Assembly (NCBI RefSeq): GCF_001632775.1
Contig: NZ_CP015249.1
Span: forward strand, 414,686 to 478,685
Length of the DNA stretch: 64,000 bases
Source: Dokdonella koreensis DS-123
GTDB lineage: Bacteria > Pseudomonadota > Gammaproteobacteria > Xanthomonadales > Rhodanobacteraceae
Direction: 5' to 3'
Of the stretch, positions 17,756 through 26,697 are shown one piece after another. The notes beneath the pieces are model-generated. The model ran no database searches. It was not told the origin of the DNA and saw only the letters and a list, made by a program, of their open reading frames with translations. The position numbers and the translations under genes were made by a program. Each line of letters starts with the position of its first letter. Position 1 is the stretch's first letter.

Positions 17756-17815
17756 CGCCAGCAAATACGTTCTGTGCTACCCCATCTTGAAATGGTGGAA
17801 GAGGGCGGTGATCAG

Positions 17816-17840
17816 ACGCGGCTGCTGATGGCAGCCGCGT
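17816..17840 (+). terminator. Perfect 10-bp hairpin
   Basis: ACGCGGCTGC and GCAGCCGCGT form a perfect stem with a five-base loop, 61 bases after the AT-richer gene and about 100 bases before the next start. No T-run follows, so termination is uncertain. Confidence 0.4.
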
Positions 17841-17938
17841 TGGGGGTGCGATAGCCCTAGGGCATTCCAGCGCGGACAAGGGCTGCAACCGGGCCGTTCC
17901 TGCCCGTATCTCGTGGGAATCCCGAGCAAGGCATTCCC

Positions 17939-19435
17939 ATGAACGTCCTCACGGCCACGGCGCTCGTTGTGCTGGCGGCGCTATCGTCTCCTGCCCTGGG
18001 CGCAGCCGCCCCGGATTTCAGCCCGCTGGCCGGCCTCGTCCGGCAGACCCAGGAAGCGACCGGCTACCCGTTCGGCACGGCCGTGGCGGTCGTGAAGGAC
18101 GGCGCGATCGTCTATGAAGGCTACTTCGGCTACGCGGACATCGCTGCGCGGACGCCGGTCACGCGGGACACGGTGTTCTATATCGCATCGGCGACCAAGC
18201 CGTTCTTCGCGTTGAATGCGCTGCTGAAGGAGGAGGCCGGACAGCTCGATATGCGGAGGTCGCTGCAGCAGTTGTTTCCGGACATCCGCTTCGCGGGCAT
18301 CGATGCGCAGGCGGTGACAGTCAGGGATCTCCTGATCCATGCCTCCGGCGTGGACAACCCGTCCCTGGTCTGGGCGACGGCGTTCAGTGGCGTGCACGAT
18401 GCGGGCTCGCGGCGGGCGCTGGTCGCGGCGTCCGAGCTGGATGCGGAGGCCGCGCACGGTACCTTCAAGTACACCAACGTGGGCTACAACATCCTGAGCG
18501 TCTGGATGGACCAGCGCCTGGCGATGCGGTGGCAGGACCAGTTGGACCGCGCCGTCTTCCGGCCGCTGGCCATGGAACACACGACGGCCTCCATCAGCAA
18601 GGCGCAGGCGGCCGGCTGGCCGATGGCAAGACCCTATTCGTTCGCGAGCGTGCAGCCGCGCGAGCCGCTGTACCTCACCAAGTCGGACGACACGATGCAT
18701 GCGGCCGGTGGCCTGGTCTCGACGGCGCCGGACCTCGCCCGCTTCCTGATGGCCCAGCTTGGGCCGGCTGAGGGCGGAGCGCTCGCCAAGACGGCGGTCG
18801 AGCGATCCCACGTACCGCAGATCGCGCTGGCATCGAAGTACCTGGACTTCCCGCGATCCGGCTACGCGTGGGGGTGGTACACGGGCACGTACAAGGGCAA
18901 GACGATGCTGCACCACTTCGGCGGCTTCGCCGGCTTTCATGCACACCTGTCCTTCATGCCGGAGCAGGATGTCGCACTGGTGGTGCTCAACAACGACGAT
19001 GTCCTGGGTGCGCAGCTGACCAACCTGATCGCCGACTACGTCTACGGCGTGCTGCTGCGAGAGCCCGGTATCGAGGCGACGGCAACGCGCCGGTTCGGCG
19101 AACTCCCGGCCAAGGCCGCCGAGGCACGCACCGCGGCGACCCGGCAGCGGGGCGTCATCCAGGCGCGGGCGTGGAACCTGTCCCAGCCACGCGCGCGCTA
19201 TGCCGGCACCTACAGGCACGATCGGCTGGGCGACATGACGGTGCAGGTGGATGCGGACCAGCACATGGTCGTTCGCTGGGGGCGGCTGGTGGCCGCGGCC
19301 ACCGGGGCCGAGCAGCCCGAGCACGTCCGCGTCGAGCTCGTGCCCAACGCGGGTGAATTCCTGGTCTTCGCCGTGGCGAACGGCGAGGTCCAGGCCGTCG
19401 CCTTGGAGAACATCGTGTTCAAGAAGGTTCACTAG
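17939..19435 (+). CDS. Serine hydrolase, beta-lactamase class C fold, with C-terminal extension
   Basis: The product has 498 residues with a signal peptide (LVVLAALSSPALGAAA). Active-site motifs of the penicillin-binding/class C superfamily are present: Ser84-Ala-Thr-Lys87, Tyr178-Thr-Asn180 and His326-Phe-Gly-Gly329 (in place of KTG). Residues after about 400 form a beta-rich extension like DUF3471. Such proteins are usually esterases or D-amino peptidases rather than true beta-lactamases. It is periplasmic or secreted; the substrate is unknown. Confidence 0.87.
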   Translation: MNVLTATALVVLAALSSPALGAAAPDFSPLAGLVRQTQEATGYPFGTAVAVVKDGAIVYEGYFGYADIAARTPVTRDTVFYIASATKPFFALNALLKEEAGQLDMRRSLQQLFPDIRFAGIDAQAVTVRDLLIHASGVDNPSLVWATAFSGVHDAGSRRALVAASELDAEAAHGTFKYTNVGYNILSVWMDQRLAMRWQDQLDRAVFRPLAMEHTTASISKAQAAGWPMARPYSFASVQPREPLYLTKSDDTMHAAGGLVSTAPDLARFLMAQLGPAEGGALAKTAVERSHVPQIALASKYLDFPRSGYAWGWYTGTYKGKTMLHHFGGFAGFHAHLSFMPEQDVALVVLNNDDVLGAQLTNLIADYVYGVLLREPGIEATATRRFGELPAKAAEARTAATRQRGVIQARAWNLSQPRARYAGTYRHDRLGDMTVQVDADQHMVVRWGRLVAAATGAEQPEHVRVELVPNAGEFLVFAVANGEVQAVALENIVFKKVH

Positions 19436-19595
19436 GCAAGCGCGGTCGCCGGGCCCAATCCCGTCTGCACGGCTCGGCCCGGTCCAGGGCGAGCGTCTGG
19501 CCGGCTCCTGGGACACGTGCGGCACTTCTCGCTATCCTCGGGAGGTGCGTCGCAGCCCAGGCTGCGCGTGGCTGCCTGGTGCTTCGGGGGCTTCG

Positions 19596-19982
19596 ATGGC
19601 GGGTCCGGAAAAAGACGGCGTGTTCCTCTACGCCAAGGATCTGGCGGGCCTGGCCAGGTTCTACGAAGCGCTGCTCGGCTTGACGCGCGCCCATGCGTCG
19701 CCGGAGCTGGTGGTGCTCAACGGCGCGTCGATGCAGATGATCGTCCATGCGATCCCGCCGGCGATCGCGGCATCGATCGAGATCACCCGTCCGCCGCTGC
19801 GGCGGGAAGACACGGCGCTGAAGTTCTTCTTCACGGTTCCGAGCCTTGCCGAGGCGCGGATGCGCGCGCCGGCGCTCGGCGGCGAGGTGCTGGCGCAGGT
19901 GTGGGAGGGACCGGGATTCCGGGTGTGCAATGCGGTGGACCCGGAAGGCAATGTCTTTCAGGTGCGCGAGCGCACGGACTAG
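19596..19982 (+). CDS. VOC family protein
   Basis: The product has 128 residues and a single VOC domain with the usual pattern (LYAKDLAGLARFYEALLGL at the start, CNAVDPEGNVFQVRER at the end). A GGGGG stretch lies before the ATG. It sits between the two serine hydrolase genes. The ligand is unknown. Confidence 0.82.
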   Translation: MAGPEKDGVFLYAKDLAGLARFYEALLGLTRAHASPELVVLNGASMQMIVHAIPPAIAASIEITRPPLRREDTALKFFFTVPSLAEARMRAPALGGEVLAQVWEGPGFRVCNAVDPEGNVFQVRERTD

Positions 19983-20039
19983 CGGTACACGCCCGACGTT
20001 GCGCTTCGCGTGGATCCAGGCGATCACTGGGAGCAACCG

Positions 20040-21161
20040 ATGAACCGGCGAAGCTTTGGCCTTGTCCTCGGCGCTTGCGCCGGCTTTCTGGCGCTCCCTC
20101 GGGCCTTCGCCGAGGGCGCCGCCCTGTCGGATGCGGCGATACGCGACATCCTGCGCCGCCGTGTCGACGTCGACCGGCGCGCGACCGGCATGGTCGTCGG
20201 CATCGTCGCTGACGGGCGCCGGCGCGTGGTCGCCTACGGTACGCAGGCTGCGGGCGACAGCCGGCCGGTGGCGGCGGACACGCTGTTCGAGATCGGTTCG
20301 CTGACCAAGGTGTTCACCGCGCTGCTGCTGGCCGATGCGGTGCAGCGCAAACAACTGCGGTTCGACGATCCGGTCGATCGCTACCTGCCCGCGGGCTTCC
20401 AGACACCGCAGTACAACGGGCGGGCGATCACGCTGGCGGACCTGGCGACGCATACATCCGGATTGCCCTTGTTCCCGCCGCTCACGGGCCATCCGCTGGA
20501 GGCGCTGGCACGCTACACCGCCGCGGACCTGCGCGCATGGCTGGCGGGCCTGGCCCTGTCGCGGGACCCGGGCTCCCGCTGGGAGTACTCCAACGTCGGC
20601 TACGGCCTGCTCGGCCTCGCCCTGGCCAACCAGGCCGGGGCGAGCTACGAGGGGCTGCTGGACCGGCGCATCCTGGACCCGCTGGGGTTGCGGGACACGA
20701 CGCTGCATCCGGCCGGCACGGCGCGCGATCGGCTGGCGGTGGGGCACAGCCCGACGCTGGCACCGGTGCCGCCGGTCGACCTCGGCCTGTTCGCGCCGGC
20801 CGGGGCGCTGCGCTCGACGGCGCAGGACCTGCTGCGCTTCGCGGAGGCGGTACTGCCCGGCTCGGGTTCGCCGCTGGAGGTACCCGCACAGCAGCTGCTG
20901 GGCATCCGCCGGCCGGCGCCGCCGATCGGCGGCGACCAGGCGCTGGGCTGGGAGATGGCGGGCGGGACGGACCCCTACGTCGTCAAGGACGGCGTGACGG
21001 CCGGGCAGGCGGCCTCGATCGTGCTGGACCTGCCGCGGCGGATCGGCGTGGTCGTGCTTTCCAATGCGCTGCCGGTGAAGATGAAGGCACCGCCGGATGG
21101 CGGTGTCGGCGCGGCGGACCTGGCGCGGCACCTGGTACGGCCGGCACTGCCGCTCGGTTAG
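20040..21161 (+). CDS. Serine hydrolase, beta-lactamase class C fold
   Basis: The product has 373 residues. The N-terminus (MNRRSFGLVLGACAGFLALPRAFA) has paired arginines followed by a hydrophobic stretch, compatible with Tat export. Catalytic motifs are Ser87-Leu-Thr-Lys90 and Tyr183-Ser-Asn185, with KDGVTAGQAASIV as the likely third motif. AmpC-type beta-lactamases have the same motif order, but many relatives are esterases, so activity on beta-lactams is possible and not shown. Confidence 0.87.
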   Translation: MNRRSFGLVLGACAGFLALPRAFAEGAALSDAAIRDILRRRVDVDRRATGMVVGIVADGRRRVVAYGTQAAGDSRPVAADTLFEIGSLTKVFTALLLADAVQRKQLRFDDPVDRYLPAGFQTPQYNGRAITLADLATHTSGLPLFPPLTGHPLEALARYTAADLRAWLAGLALSRDPGSRWEYSNVGYGLLGLALANQAGASYEGLLDRRILDPLGLRDTTLHPAGTARDRLAVGHSPTLAPVPPVDLGLFAPAGALRSTAQDLLRFAEAVLPGSGSPLEVPAQQLLGIRRPAPPIGGDQALGWEMAGGTDPYVVKDGVTAGQAASIVLDLPRRIGVVVLSNALPVKMKAPPDGGVGAADLARHLVRPALPLG

Positions 21162-21248
21162 CGGGTACTGCCGGCTGCAGCAATGCGGATGCGTCACCGG
21201 CAGTTGGTCGATCGCGTGGCAGGGTGTTCATTCCAACGGAGAGTCGCA

Positions 21249-21650
21249 ATGAAACCGACGTTCCCGGCAGCCGTTCCCGAGATTCCGGTGAGGGACATCC
21301 AGGCGGCTGCGGCCTACTACCAGAACCACTTCGGGTTCACGCTGGACTGGCTGGCCACGGACCTCGGCCTTGCGGGCATCTCGAAAGGACAGTGCCGGTT
21401 GTTCCTGGCGGATGCGGATTTTCGGCAGCACTACGGCACTGCCGGGCCGGTGCTGACCTGGCTCAACCTCGACAGCAACGACGAGGTGGATGCGCTCTAC
21501 CGGTCGTGGCGCGCGAGCGAGGCGCGACTGCTTTGCGCGCCGGAGTCGAAGCCGTGGGGCCTGCACGAGTTCACCGCGGCCGATCCGGATGGCAACCTGT
21601 TCCGGGTCTTTCATGATTTCGGCACGGCCGGGCGGGCGGAAGCAGGCTGA
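21249..21650 (+). CDS. VOC family protein (bleomycin-resistance-like)
   Basis: The product has 133 residues with a VOC fold: PEIPVRDIQAAAAYYQNHFGF at the start, a central LTWLNLDSNDEVDALYRSWR, and HEFTAADPDGNLFRVFHDF at the end. This pattern is common in proteins annotated as bleomycin-resistance-like. A GGAGAG site precedes the ATG. Confidence 0.85.
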   Translation: MKPTFPAAVPEIPVRDIQAAAAYYQNHFGFTLDWLATDLGLAGISKGQCRLFLADADFRQHYGTAGPVLTWLNLDSNDEVDALYRSWRASEARLLCAPESKPWGLHEFTAADPDGNLFRVFHDFGTAGRAEAG

Positions 21651-21742
21651 GGCAGGCTTGCGCGGCGTCGCGCCTGCGGTGGTGAATCGGAGTGCCGGCG
21701 GCGTGGCATGATTCGGGGGTCTGCATACGTCCAGGGGTGGCT

Positions 21743-22276
21743 ATGAGTCGTGAAGACGTGGTCGCGATAGCGTCCCGGTTGTTCTCGGTATTCCTGCTCG
21801 TTACGACGATCCGGGCGGTGTCCAATGCGCTCTTCGCGGCGGAGGCGCTCTCGTCCACGGCCGGCTTCGTCGCGCTGATGACGGTGGGAAGCCTGGCGTC
21901 GCTGGCCGTCGCGGCGCTGCTCTGGTACTTCCCGTTGACGATTGCCAGGAAGCTCCTGCCGGTCATGAAGGAGCCCAAGCCCCTGGTCGATCCGGTATCG
22001 CGGACGGCCCTGGAGCTGGCCCTCACGGTGATCGGCATCTGGGTGCTGGCGACGTCGCTCATGGACCTGACCTACTGGATCGCGCTGCTGGCGCAGGCCT
22101 TCGGTGCGGAGGATGGCGTCGGCTTCGGCCCTCATCAGAGGGCCAGCCTCGTCGCATTGGCGGTCGAGTTTGCGCTGGGCTTGTGGCTGGTTCTGGGCAG
22201 CCGCGGCGTGGTCGACCTGGTCCAGCGCTTGCGGTATGCCGGCAGGCCGATGAATGATGACGATCTGCGTCCCTGA
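21743..22276 (+). CDS. Hypothetical membrane protein (177 aa)
   Basis: The product has 177 residues with about four hydrophobic segments, at roughly residues 10-32, 40-65, 88-118 and 135-155. No family motif is recognised. The C-terminus is charged. It is flanked by VOC genes on both sides. Confidence 0.6.
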   Translation: MSREDVVAIASRLFSVFLLVTTIRAVSNALFAAEALSSTAGFVALMTVGSLASLAVAALLWYFPLTIARKLLPVMKEPKPLVDPVSRTALELALTVIGIWVLATSLMDLTYWIALLAQAFGAEDGVGFGPHQRASLVALAVEFALGLWLVLGSRGVVDLVQRLRYAGRPMNDDDLRP

Positions 22277-22450
22277 CGTACGGCGTGCGGGTATTCGGCA
22301 CGTGCGACGCGCCGACGGCGCGCACGTGCGCATCCACGGCATCGCCGTGTTCCGCGGGCGCGGGACCGCCGGGGCACGAGGACGGCGCCTGATCGGGCGA
22401 CAGGCCCTGCACGGTGTCCGGTCCGCCGGCACCGGACTTCGGAGCGCGAC

Positions 22451-22825
22451 ATGAAAGCGATCCACCAGATCACACCGTTCCTGCACGTTCCCGATCTGCC
22501 GCAGGCGCTGGCGTTCTTCTGCGGCGTGCTCGGGTTCGAGGCCACCTATCACCGGCCGGGATACGCCTATGTCACGCTGGAAGGATGCGGCCTGCGCTTG
22601 CTGGAGGAGCCGACGCGCAGGCTGACGCCCGACGGCAAGGCGCGGGTGGCGGTCTACGTGGACGTGGCCGACATCGATGCATTGCACGCGCACCTGGCGC
22701 CGGCCCTGGCCGCGCTGCCGGCGGACCGCGTGGAGCCGCTGATGGACAAGCCCTACCGTCAGCGCGAGTTCCAGGTGCGCATGCCCGATGGCGATTGGCT
22801 CACGTTCGGGGCGGCCATCATCTAG
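22451..22825 (+). CDS. VOC family protein
   Basis: The product has 124 residues and a single VOC domain (ITPFLHVPDLPQALAFFCGVLGF, YAYVTLEGCGLRLLEE, FQVRMPDGDWLTFG). It ends 51 bases before another VOC gene of a different subgroup. The substrate is unknown; antibiotic-binding or glyoxalase-like roles are both possible. Confidence 0.83.
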   Translation: MKAIHQITPFLHVPDLPQALAFFCGVLGFEATYHRPGYAYVTLEGCGLRLLEEPTRRLTPDGKARVAVYVDVADIDALHAHLAPALAALPADRVEPLMDKPYRQREFQVRMPDGDWLTFGAAII

Positions 22826-22876
22826 CTTTCAGCGCCGAGCCCTCGCGGTGTGGCGCGTCCTGCAGGAGGCGCAACG

Positions 22877-23254
22877 ATGCACAAGAGCCGGCTCGGAAAC
22901 ATCGTCATCGACTGCCCGGGCGGCGACCTGTGGTCGGCCGCCCGCTTCTGGAGTTCCGCGCTCGGCTATCCGCTGCCGGCAGCCACCGATGCGACCGGCC
23001 GCTTCATCCAGCTCGTGACCCCACCGGGCGACGTGCAGGTCATCATCCAGCAGGTCGACCACGCGGCGCGCGCGCACCTGGACATCGAGACCGACGCGAT
23101 CGCGCCGGAAGTCGAGCGCCTGGAGGCACTGGGAGCGACCATCGTGTCGAGGCAGGCGACCTGGGTGGTGATGCAGGCACCGAGCGGACAGCGGTTCTGC
23201 GTCGGCAGCCCGTATCGTGACGGATTCGACCGGCACGCCAACGTGTGGACGTAG
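22877..23254 (+). CDS. VOC family protein (Glyoxalase_6-like)
   Basis: The product has 125 residues with the pattern of the Glyoxalase_6 subgroup: IVIDCPGGDLWSAARFWSSALGY, HLDIETDAIAPEVERLEALGA and a closing QRFCVGSP. An AGGAGG ribosome site precedes the ATG at a suitable distance. It is the second of two adjacent VOC genes. Confidence 0.85.
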   Translation: MHKSRLGNIVIDCPGGDLWSAARFWSSALGYPLPAATDATGRFIQLVTPPGDVQVIIQQVDHAARAHLDIETDAIAPEVERLEALGATIVSRQATWVVMQAPSGQRFCVGSPYRDGFDRHANVWT

Positions 23255-23424
23255 CCCGGCGGCTGTTTCTTTGTCGACGGCGTTACGCGAAAAGGCCGCG
23301 CGGATGAGGGCGCAGGCGCGCGCCGGCAAGGCGCGAACCCCGGCGCCGCGTCGCGCTTGACGCGCCCGCACGACAGGCCGACCATCGTTTGCCCCGCCCA
23401 TGGGGCGCACAGGGACGACCGGCC

Positions 23425-23814
23425 ATGCTCGACAGGCTCATCGGATTCTTGTTCGGAACGGCATCGGCGGCATCGCCTGCCGCCACGCAATGGATGGAAG
23501 GCGGCCTCTACGTCGCCCCGCGCGAAAACGGCGCGTACGTACCGCTGAAGGTCCTCAAGGTGGATGACGACGGCGTGCACGTGCGCATCTACAGCAATGT
23601 CTATCCGGAGGTGCCGGCCCGCATCGACGAGTCCACGCTGTACATGGCCGGCATCGACCAGCGCGAGGACGAGCCGATGGGCATGGGCCACCTGCCGATT
23701 TCCCTGTCGTCGTTCTCGACCTGGGGCGCGGTGCTCGTGCAGCCGTCCTCGGTGTCCGACGAGGAACTGGAAGGCCATGCCCTGTGGCTGGAGGCGAACG
23801 GGGGGTACTTCTAG
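23425..23814 (+). CDS. Hypothetical protein (129 aa)
   Basis: The product has 129 residues and is acidic, with a short hydrophobic N-terminus (LIGFLFGTASAAS) that is not a convincing signal peptide. The core is beta-rich (GGLYVAPRENGAYVPLKVLKVDDDGVHVRI) and the end reads LEGHALWLEANGGYF. I cannot name the family. It converges on the LysR gene. Confidence 0.6.
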   Translation: MLDRLIGFLFGTASAASPAATQWMEGGLYVAPRENGAYVPLKVLKVDDDGVHVRIYSNVYPEVPARIDESTLYMAGIDQREDEPMGMGHLPISLSSFSTWGAVLVQPSSVSDEELEGHALWLEANGGYF

Positions 23815-23895
23815 AAGCTTCGGACGGCCGGCGCTGTGAATGCGCTCGGCGCAGCTATCGGGACGCGGTTTTCGACCCAGGGTGGAAATCGGCGT

Positions 23896-24786
23896 TCAAA
23901 GGTGCAATGAGGCTGCTGCTGCCTTCCGTACGATGTCGCTTACGTGCTTCAGGGTATCGGAGCGCACCGCCACGTACTGCCAATACAGCGGTACATCCAG
24001 CCTGCGCGCCGGCTCCAGCATGACGACACGTCCTGCTTTGACCGCGGGTCCGATCAGCGAGTCGGGTGCCATGCACCATCCCAATCCCAGCGCGGCAGCT
24101 TCGACGAAGCCCGTGGACGTCGGCAGGTAATGCACCGGAGGTGACAAGCGGGCCCGGGTTATCCGCCGTATGAACTGCCACTGCAGGTCGTCCTTGCGGT
24201 TGAACACGACAAGTGGAGCCGCCGCCAACGTCTCCGCGTCCAGCTTGCCGGAGAAATGCCGGTTCACGAACTCGGGCGATGCGATCGCGTGGTAACGCAT
24301 GGCGCCGAGTGACTGCACGTTGCAGCCCTGAATGGCGCGGGCTTGGCTGGTGACGGCTCCCAGCACTGTTCCATTGCGGAGCAATTCAAGCGTGTGGTCC
24401 TGATCGTCCACCCGGACGTCGAACACGTAGCCGTGGCGCCGGTGAAGCTCCGCCAGCCCGCCAAGGAACCAAGTCTGCAGCGAGTCGTCGTTCACGGCAA
24501 TTGCAATCGAACGCAGAGCCATGTCTTCAGCCGGCACGAATTCGGCCAGTGCCTCCGCCTCCAATATCTTCATGGGCCTGACCCGCAGCAGTAGCCGTTC
24601 CCCGGCCGCCGTCGGTCGGCACGGGGTCTGCCGCACGACCAGCACTTGGCCGAGGCGGTCTTCAAGGGACTTGATCCGCTGGGAGATGGCGGATGCCGTT
24701 ACCGACAAGCGCTGGGCTGCGGCCTCGAAGCTGCCTTCCTCAAGTACCGCCGCGAATGCGGCCAACTGTGGGTGGAGGAGGTTCAC
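23896..24786 (-). CDS. LysR family regulator, ArgP/LysG-type
   Basis: The product has 296 residues, the same size as ArgP. An N-terminal winged helix-turn-helix (SFEAAAQRLSVTASAISQRIKSLEDRLGQVLVVR) is followed by a LysR effector domain with ArgP-like blocks (AVNDDSLQTWFLGGLAEL, LGLGWCMAPD). The start is the GTG at 24786 that aligns with ArgP N-termini. It is divergent from a LysE-type exporter, the classical arrangement in which the regulator senses lysine or arginine and switches on the exporter. Confidence 0.9.
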   Translation of the reverse strand: MNLLHPQLAAFAAVLEEGSFEAAAQRLSVTASAISQRIKSLEDRLGQVLVVRQTPCRPTAAGERLLLRVRPMKILEAEALAEFVPAEDMALRSIAIAVNDDSLQTWFLGGLAELHRRHGYVFDVRVDDQDHTLELLRNGTVLGAVTSQARAIQGCNVQSLGAMRYHAIASPEFVNRHFSGKLDAETLAAAPLVVFNRKDDLQWQFIRRITRARLSPPVHYLPTSTGFVEAAALGLGWCMAPDSLIGPAVKAGRVVMLEPARRLDVPLYWQYVAVRSDTLKHVSDIVRKAAAASLHL

Positions 24787-24880
24787 GAGAGTACAGGTGT
24801 TGATTAGAAATACTAAGGATAGTGCAGATTTATAAGCTTTACTAATGACGTGGCCGTCGTCAGCATGCTCGGGCCCTTCC
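24787..24880. promoter_or_regulatory. AT-rich divergent control region of argP-like and lysE-like genes
   Basis: Ninety-four bases separate the divergent regulator and exporter, with a marked AT-rich core around 24798-24845 (containing TTGATTAGAAATACTAAGG and TATAAG). Overlapping promoters and a LysR T-N11-A type site would be expected here, but I cannot assign individual boxes confidently. Confidence 0.5.
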
Positions 24881-25513
24881 ATGAGTGTTTCGTCCATGCA
24901 TTTCGCCGCCGCTCTCGCCGGCTTCCTTGCCAGTGCCGGCCTGATCATCGCCATCGGCTCCCAGAACGCCTTCGTTCTAAGGCAAGGCTTGCTGCAACGG
25001 CACGTCGGGCTCGTAGTCGCTGTCTGCGCGCTTGGTGATATCGCGCTGATTGTCTGCGGCGTGGCCGGGGTCGGAGCGCTGGCGCGTGAGTGGCCCACGC
25101 TGCTTCAGGCGCTGCGCTTTGGTGGCGCGGCGTTCCTGGCAATGTATGGATTAATGGCTGCTCGCCGTGCCTGGCGGGGCTGTGAGAGCCTGGCGCCGGG
25201 AGCGGAGACCGAGAAGAGCGGGCACCGGGTGTTGCTGGCTTGCCTGGCCTTCACCTTCCTCAATCCGCACGTGTACCTGGACACCATGATCCTGCTGGGA
25301 AGCGTGTCGGTCCGGTATCCAGGCTCGACTCGATGGGCGTTTGCGACCGGCGCCTGTCTTGCCAGCGTGGCCTGGTTCATGACCCTTGGCTACGGTTCTC
25401 GTTTTCTATTGCCGGTCTTTCGCAGCATTCGGGCATGGCGCGTGCTGGATGGCTTCGTGGCAATCTTCATGCTCTCCTTGTCCCTGCTGCTTTTGCTGCG
25501 TCCGTTGCAATAG
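24881..25513 (+). CDS. LysE/ArgO family amino acid exporter
   Basis: The product has 210 residues from the ATG at 24881; a later ATG at 24896 gives 205. It has about six hydrophobic helices with the LysE motifs GLIIAIGSQNAFVLRQGL near the N-terminus and FTFLNPHVYLDTMILLGSVS in the middle. LysE proteins export lysine or arginine across the inner membrane in exchange for protons. The divergent ArgP-type regulator supports a basic amino acid substrate. Confidence 0.92.
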   Translation: MSVSSMHFAAALAGFLASAGLIIAIGSQNAFVLRQGLLQRHVGLVVAVCALGDIALIVCGVAGVGALAREWPTLLQALRFGGAAFLAMYGLMAARRAWRGCESLAPGAETEKSGHRVLLACLAFTFLNPHVYLDTMILLGSVSVRYPGSTRWAFATGACLASVAWFMTLGYGSRFLLPVFRSIRAWRVLDGFVAIFMLSLSLLLLLRPLQ

Positions 25514-25606
25514 GTGTCAACCCGGATCGCATCCCAGGGGTTTCCGTGTATATGCCGCTCTTGTCGCAGAACCGGGGCCGGATGCCGAACGAAGCGCCGC
25601 TGCCAG

Positions 25607-26626
25607 TCAGCGCAGCTCCGCCACCGCACGCCGCGCGCCCTGGAACCGCCGCCGGTACTCGGCCGGTGACAGTCCCACCAGGCGCTTGAAGCTGCGGCGG
25701 AAGCCGCCGCTGTCCTCGTAGCCGGTGGCGGCCGCGACCTGCTCGATCGAGTCGCGCGTGAGTTCCAGCAGCTCGCGGCCGCGGGCGATGCGCAGCTGCT
25801 GGTGGTACTCGCTCGGCGTCATGCCGGTGGCCTTGATGAAGCGGCGCAGGAACGTGCGCGTGCCGAGTCCGGCGCGACCGGCCAGCGCGGCGATGGAGAA
25901 TGCGGCGGGGGCATGCGCCTGCAGCCAGTGCTGGGCGGCGAGGATGGCCTTGTCGCCGTGCTGCAGGCGTGGCGTGAAGTCGCTGTAGAAGCGCTGCTCG
26001 CGACCGGGCGGGTCCATCAGCATGAAGCGCGCGGTCGCCAGCATCACCGCGGGTCCCAGCAGCCGCTCGACCAGGCTGAGCCCCATGTCGGCCCAGGCCA
26101 GCACGCCGCCGGCGGTGACGATGTCGCCATCGTCGATGACGAGGCGGTCGGCGTCGATCGCGAGGTCCGGAAAGCGCCGGCGCAGTTCCTCGGCGAACAT
26201 CCAGTGGGTGGTGGCGCGGCGGCCGGTGAGCAGGCCGGAATCGGCCAGCAGGAACACGCCGCCACAGACGGCGGCGACGACGGCGCCTTCGGCATGCCGG
26301 CGCGCGATCCAGGCGCTGCAGTCCGGCGCGTGGCCGCGCGCCATCGGCGCGAGCTGGCTGGCGGGCACGACCACCAGCGTCGGCGCGCCGGCCGGCCCGG
26401 GCTGGCTGTCGTAGGCGCAGTGGAGGTCACCGCCGTCCGGTGGCGGGCGCCAGTGCGTGACGCGGACCTGGGCGGGCGCGGCGGGCCGGTGCAGGCGCGC
26501 GAAGTAGTCGGCATAGCCGAACAGGTCGGTGACACCGTGGATGCAGGTGGCCTGCGATCCGGGATAGCAGACGATCGCGATCTCGATCGGCGCGTGGTCT
26601 GTCACTTGCGGCCCGGTCTTTGTCAT
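25607..26626 (-). CDS. GlxA family transcriptional regulator (DJ-1/PfpI + AraC)
   Basis: The product has 339 residues from the ATG that follows a GGGAGGG site. Residues about 15-185 form a DJ-1/PfpI-like domain with VAAVCGGVFLLADSGLL as the nucleophile-elbow region. Residues about 235-335 hold two AraC helix-turn-helix motifs (IAALAGRAGLGTRTFLRRF; IEQVAAATGYEDSGGFRRSFKRLVGLSPAEYR). It is divergent from a dienelactone hydrolase gene with 71 bases between, so control of that gene is likely but inferred. Confidence 0.92.
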   Translation of the reverse strand: MTKTGPQVTDHAPIEIAIVCYPGSQATCIHGVTDLFGYADYFARLHRPAAPAQVRVTHWRPPPDGGDLHCAYDSQPGPAGAPTLVVVPASQLAPMARGHAPDCSAWIARRHAEGAVVAAVCGGVFLLADSGLLTGRRATTHWMFAEELRRRFPDLAIDADRLVIDDGDIVTAGGVLAWADMGLSLVERLLGPAVMLATARFMLMDPPGREQRFYSDFTPRLQHGDKAILAAQHWLQAHAPAAFSIAALAGRAGLGTRTFLRRFIKATGMTPSEYHQQLRIARGRELLELTRDSIEQVAAATGYEDSGGFRRSFKRLVGLSPAEYRRRFQGARRAVAELR

Positions 26627-26697
26627 TTGCGTCCCTCCCCGGCGGAACGGTCGGCCGCTATCTTGAGCCGCAGACATTCGGAGGGGAAGCGGACGCG

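Noticed and set aside
10825-23814. A chromosomal integron cassette array
   Set aside because: The genes are small and mostly on one strand, but no integrase, no regular attC-like sites (GTTRRRY / RYYYAAC) and no uniform spacers were seen.
25514-25606. A terminator between the LysE-type gene and the GlxA-type gene
   Set aside because: No stem longer than a few bases with a T-run is visible in this gap.
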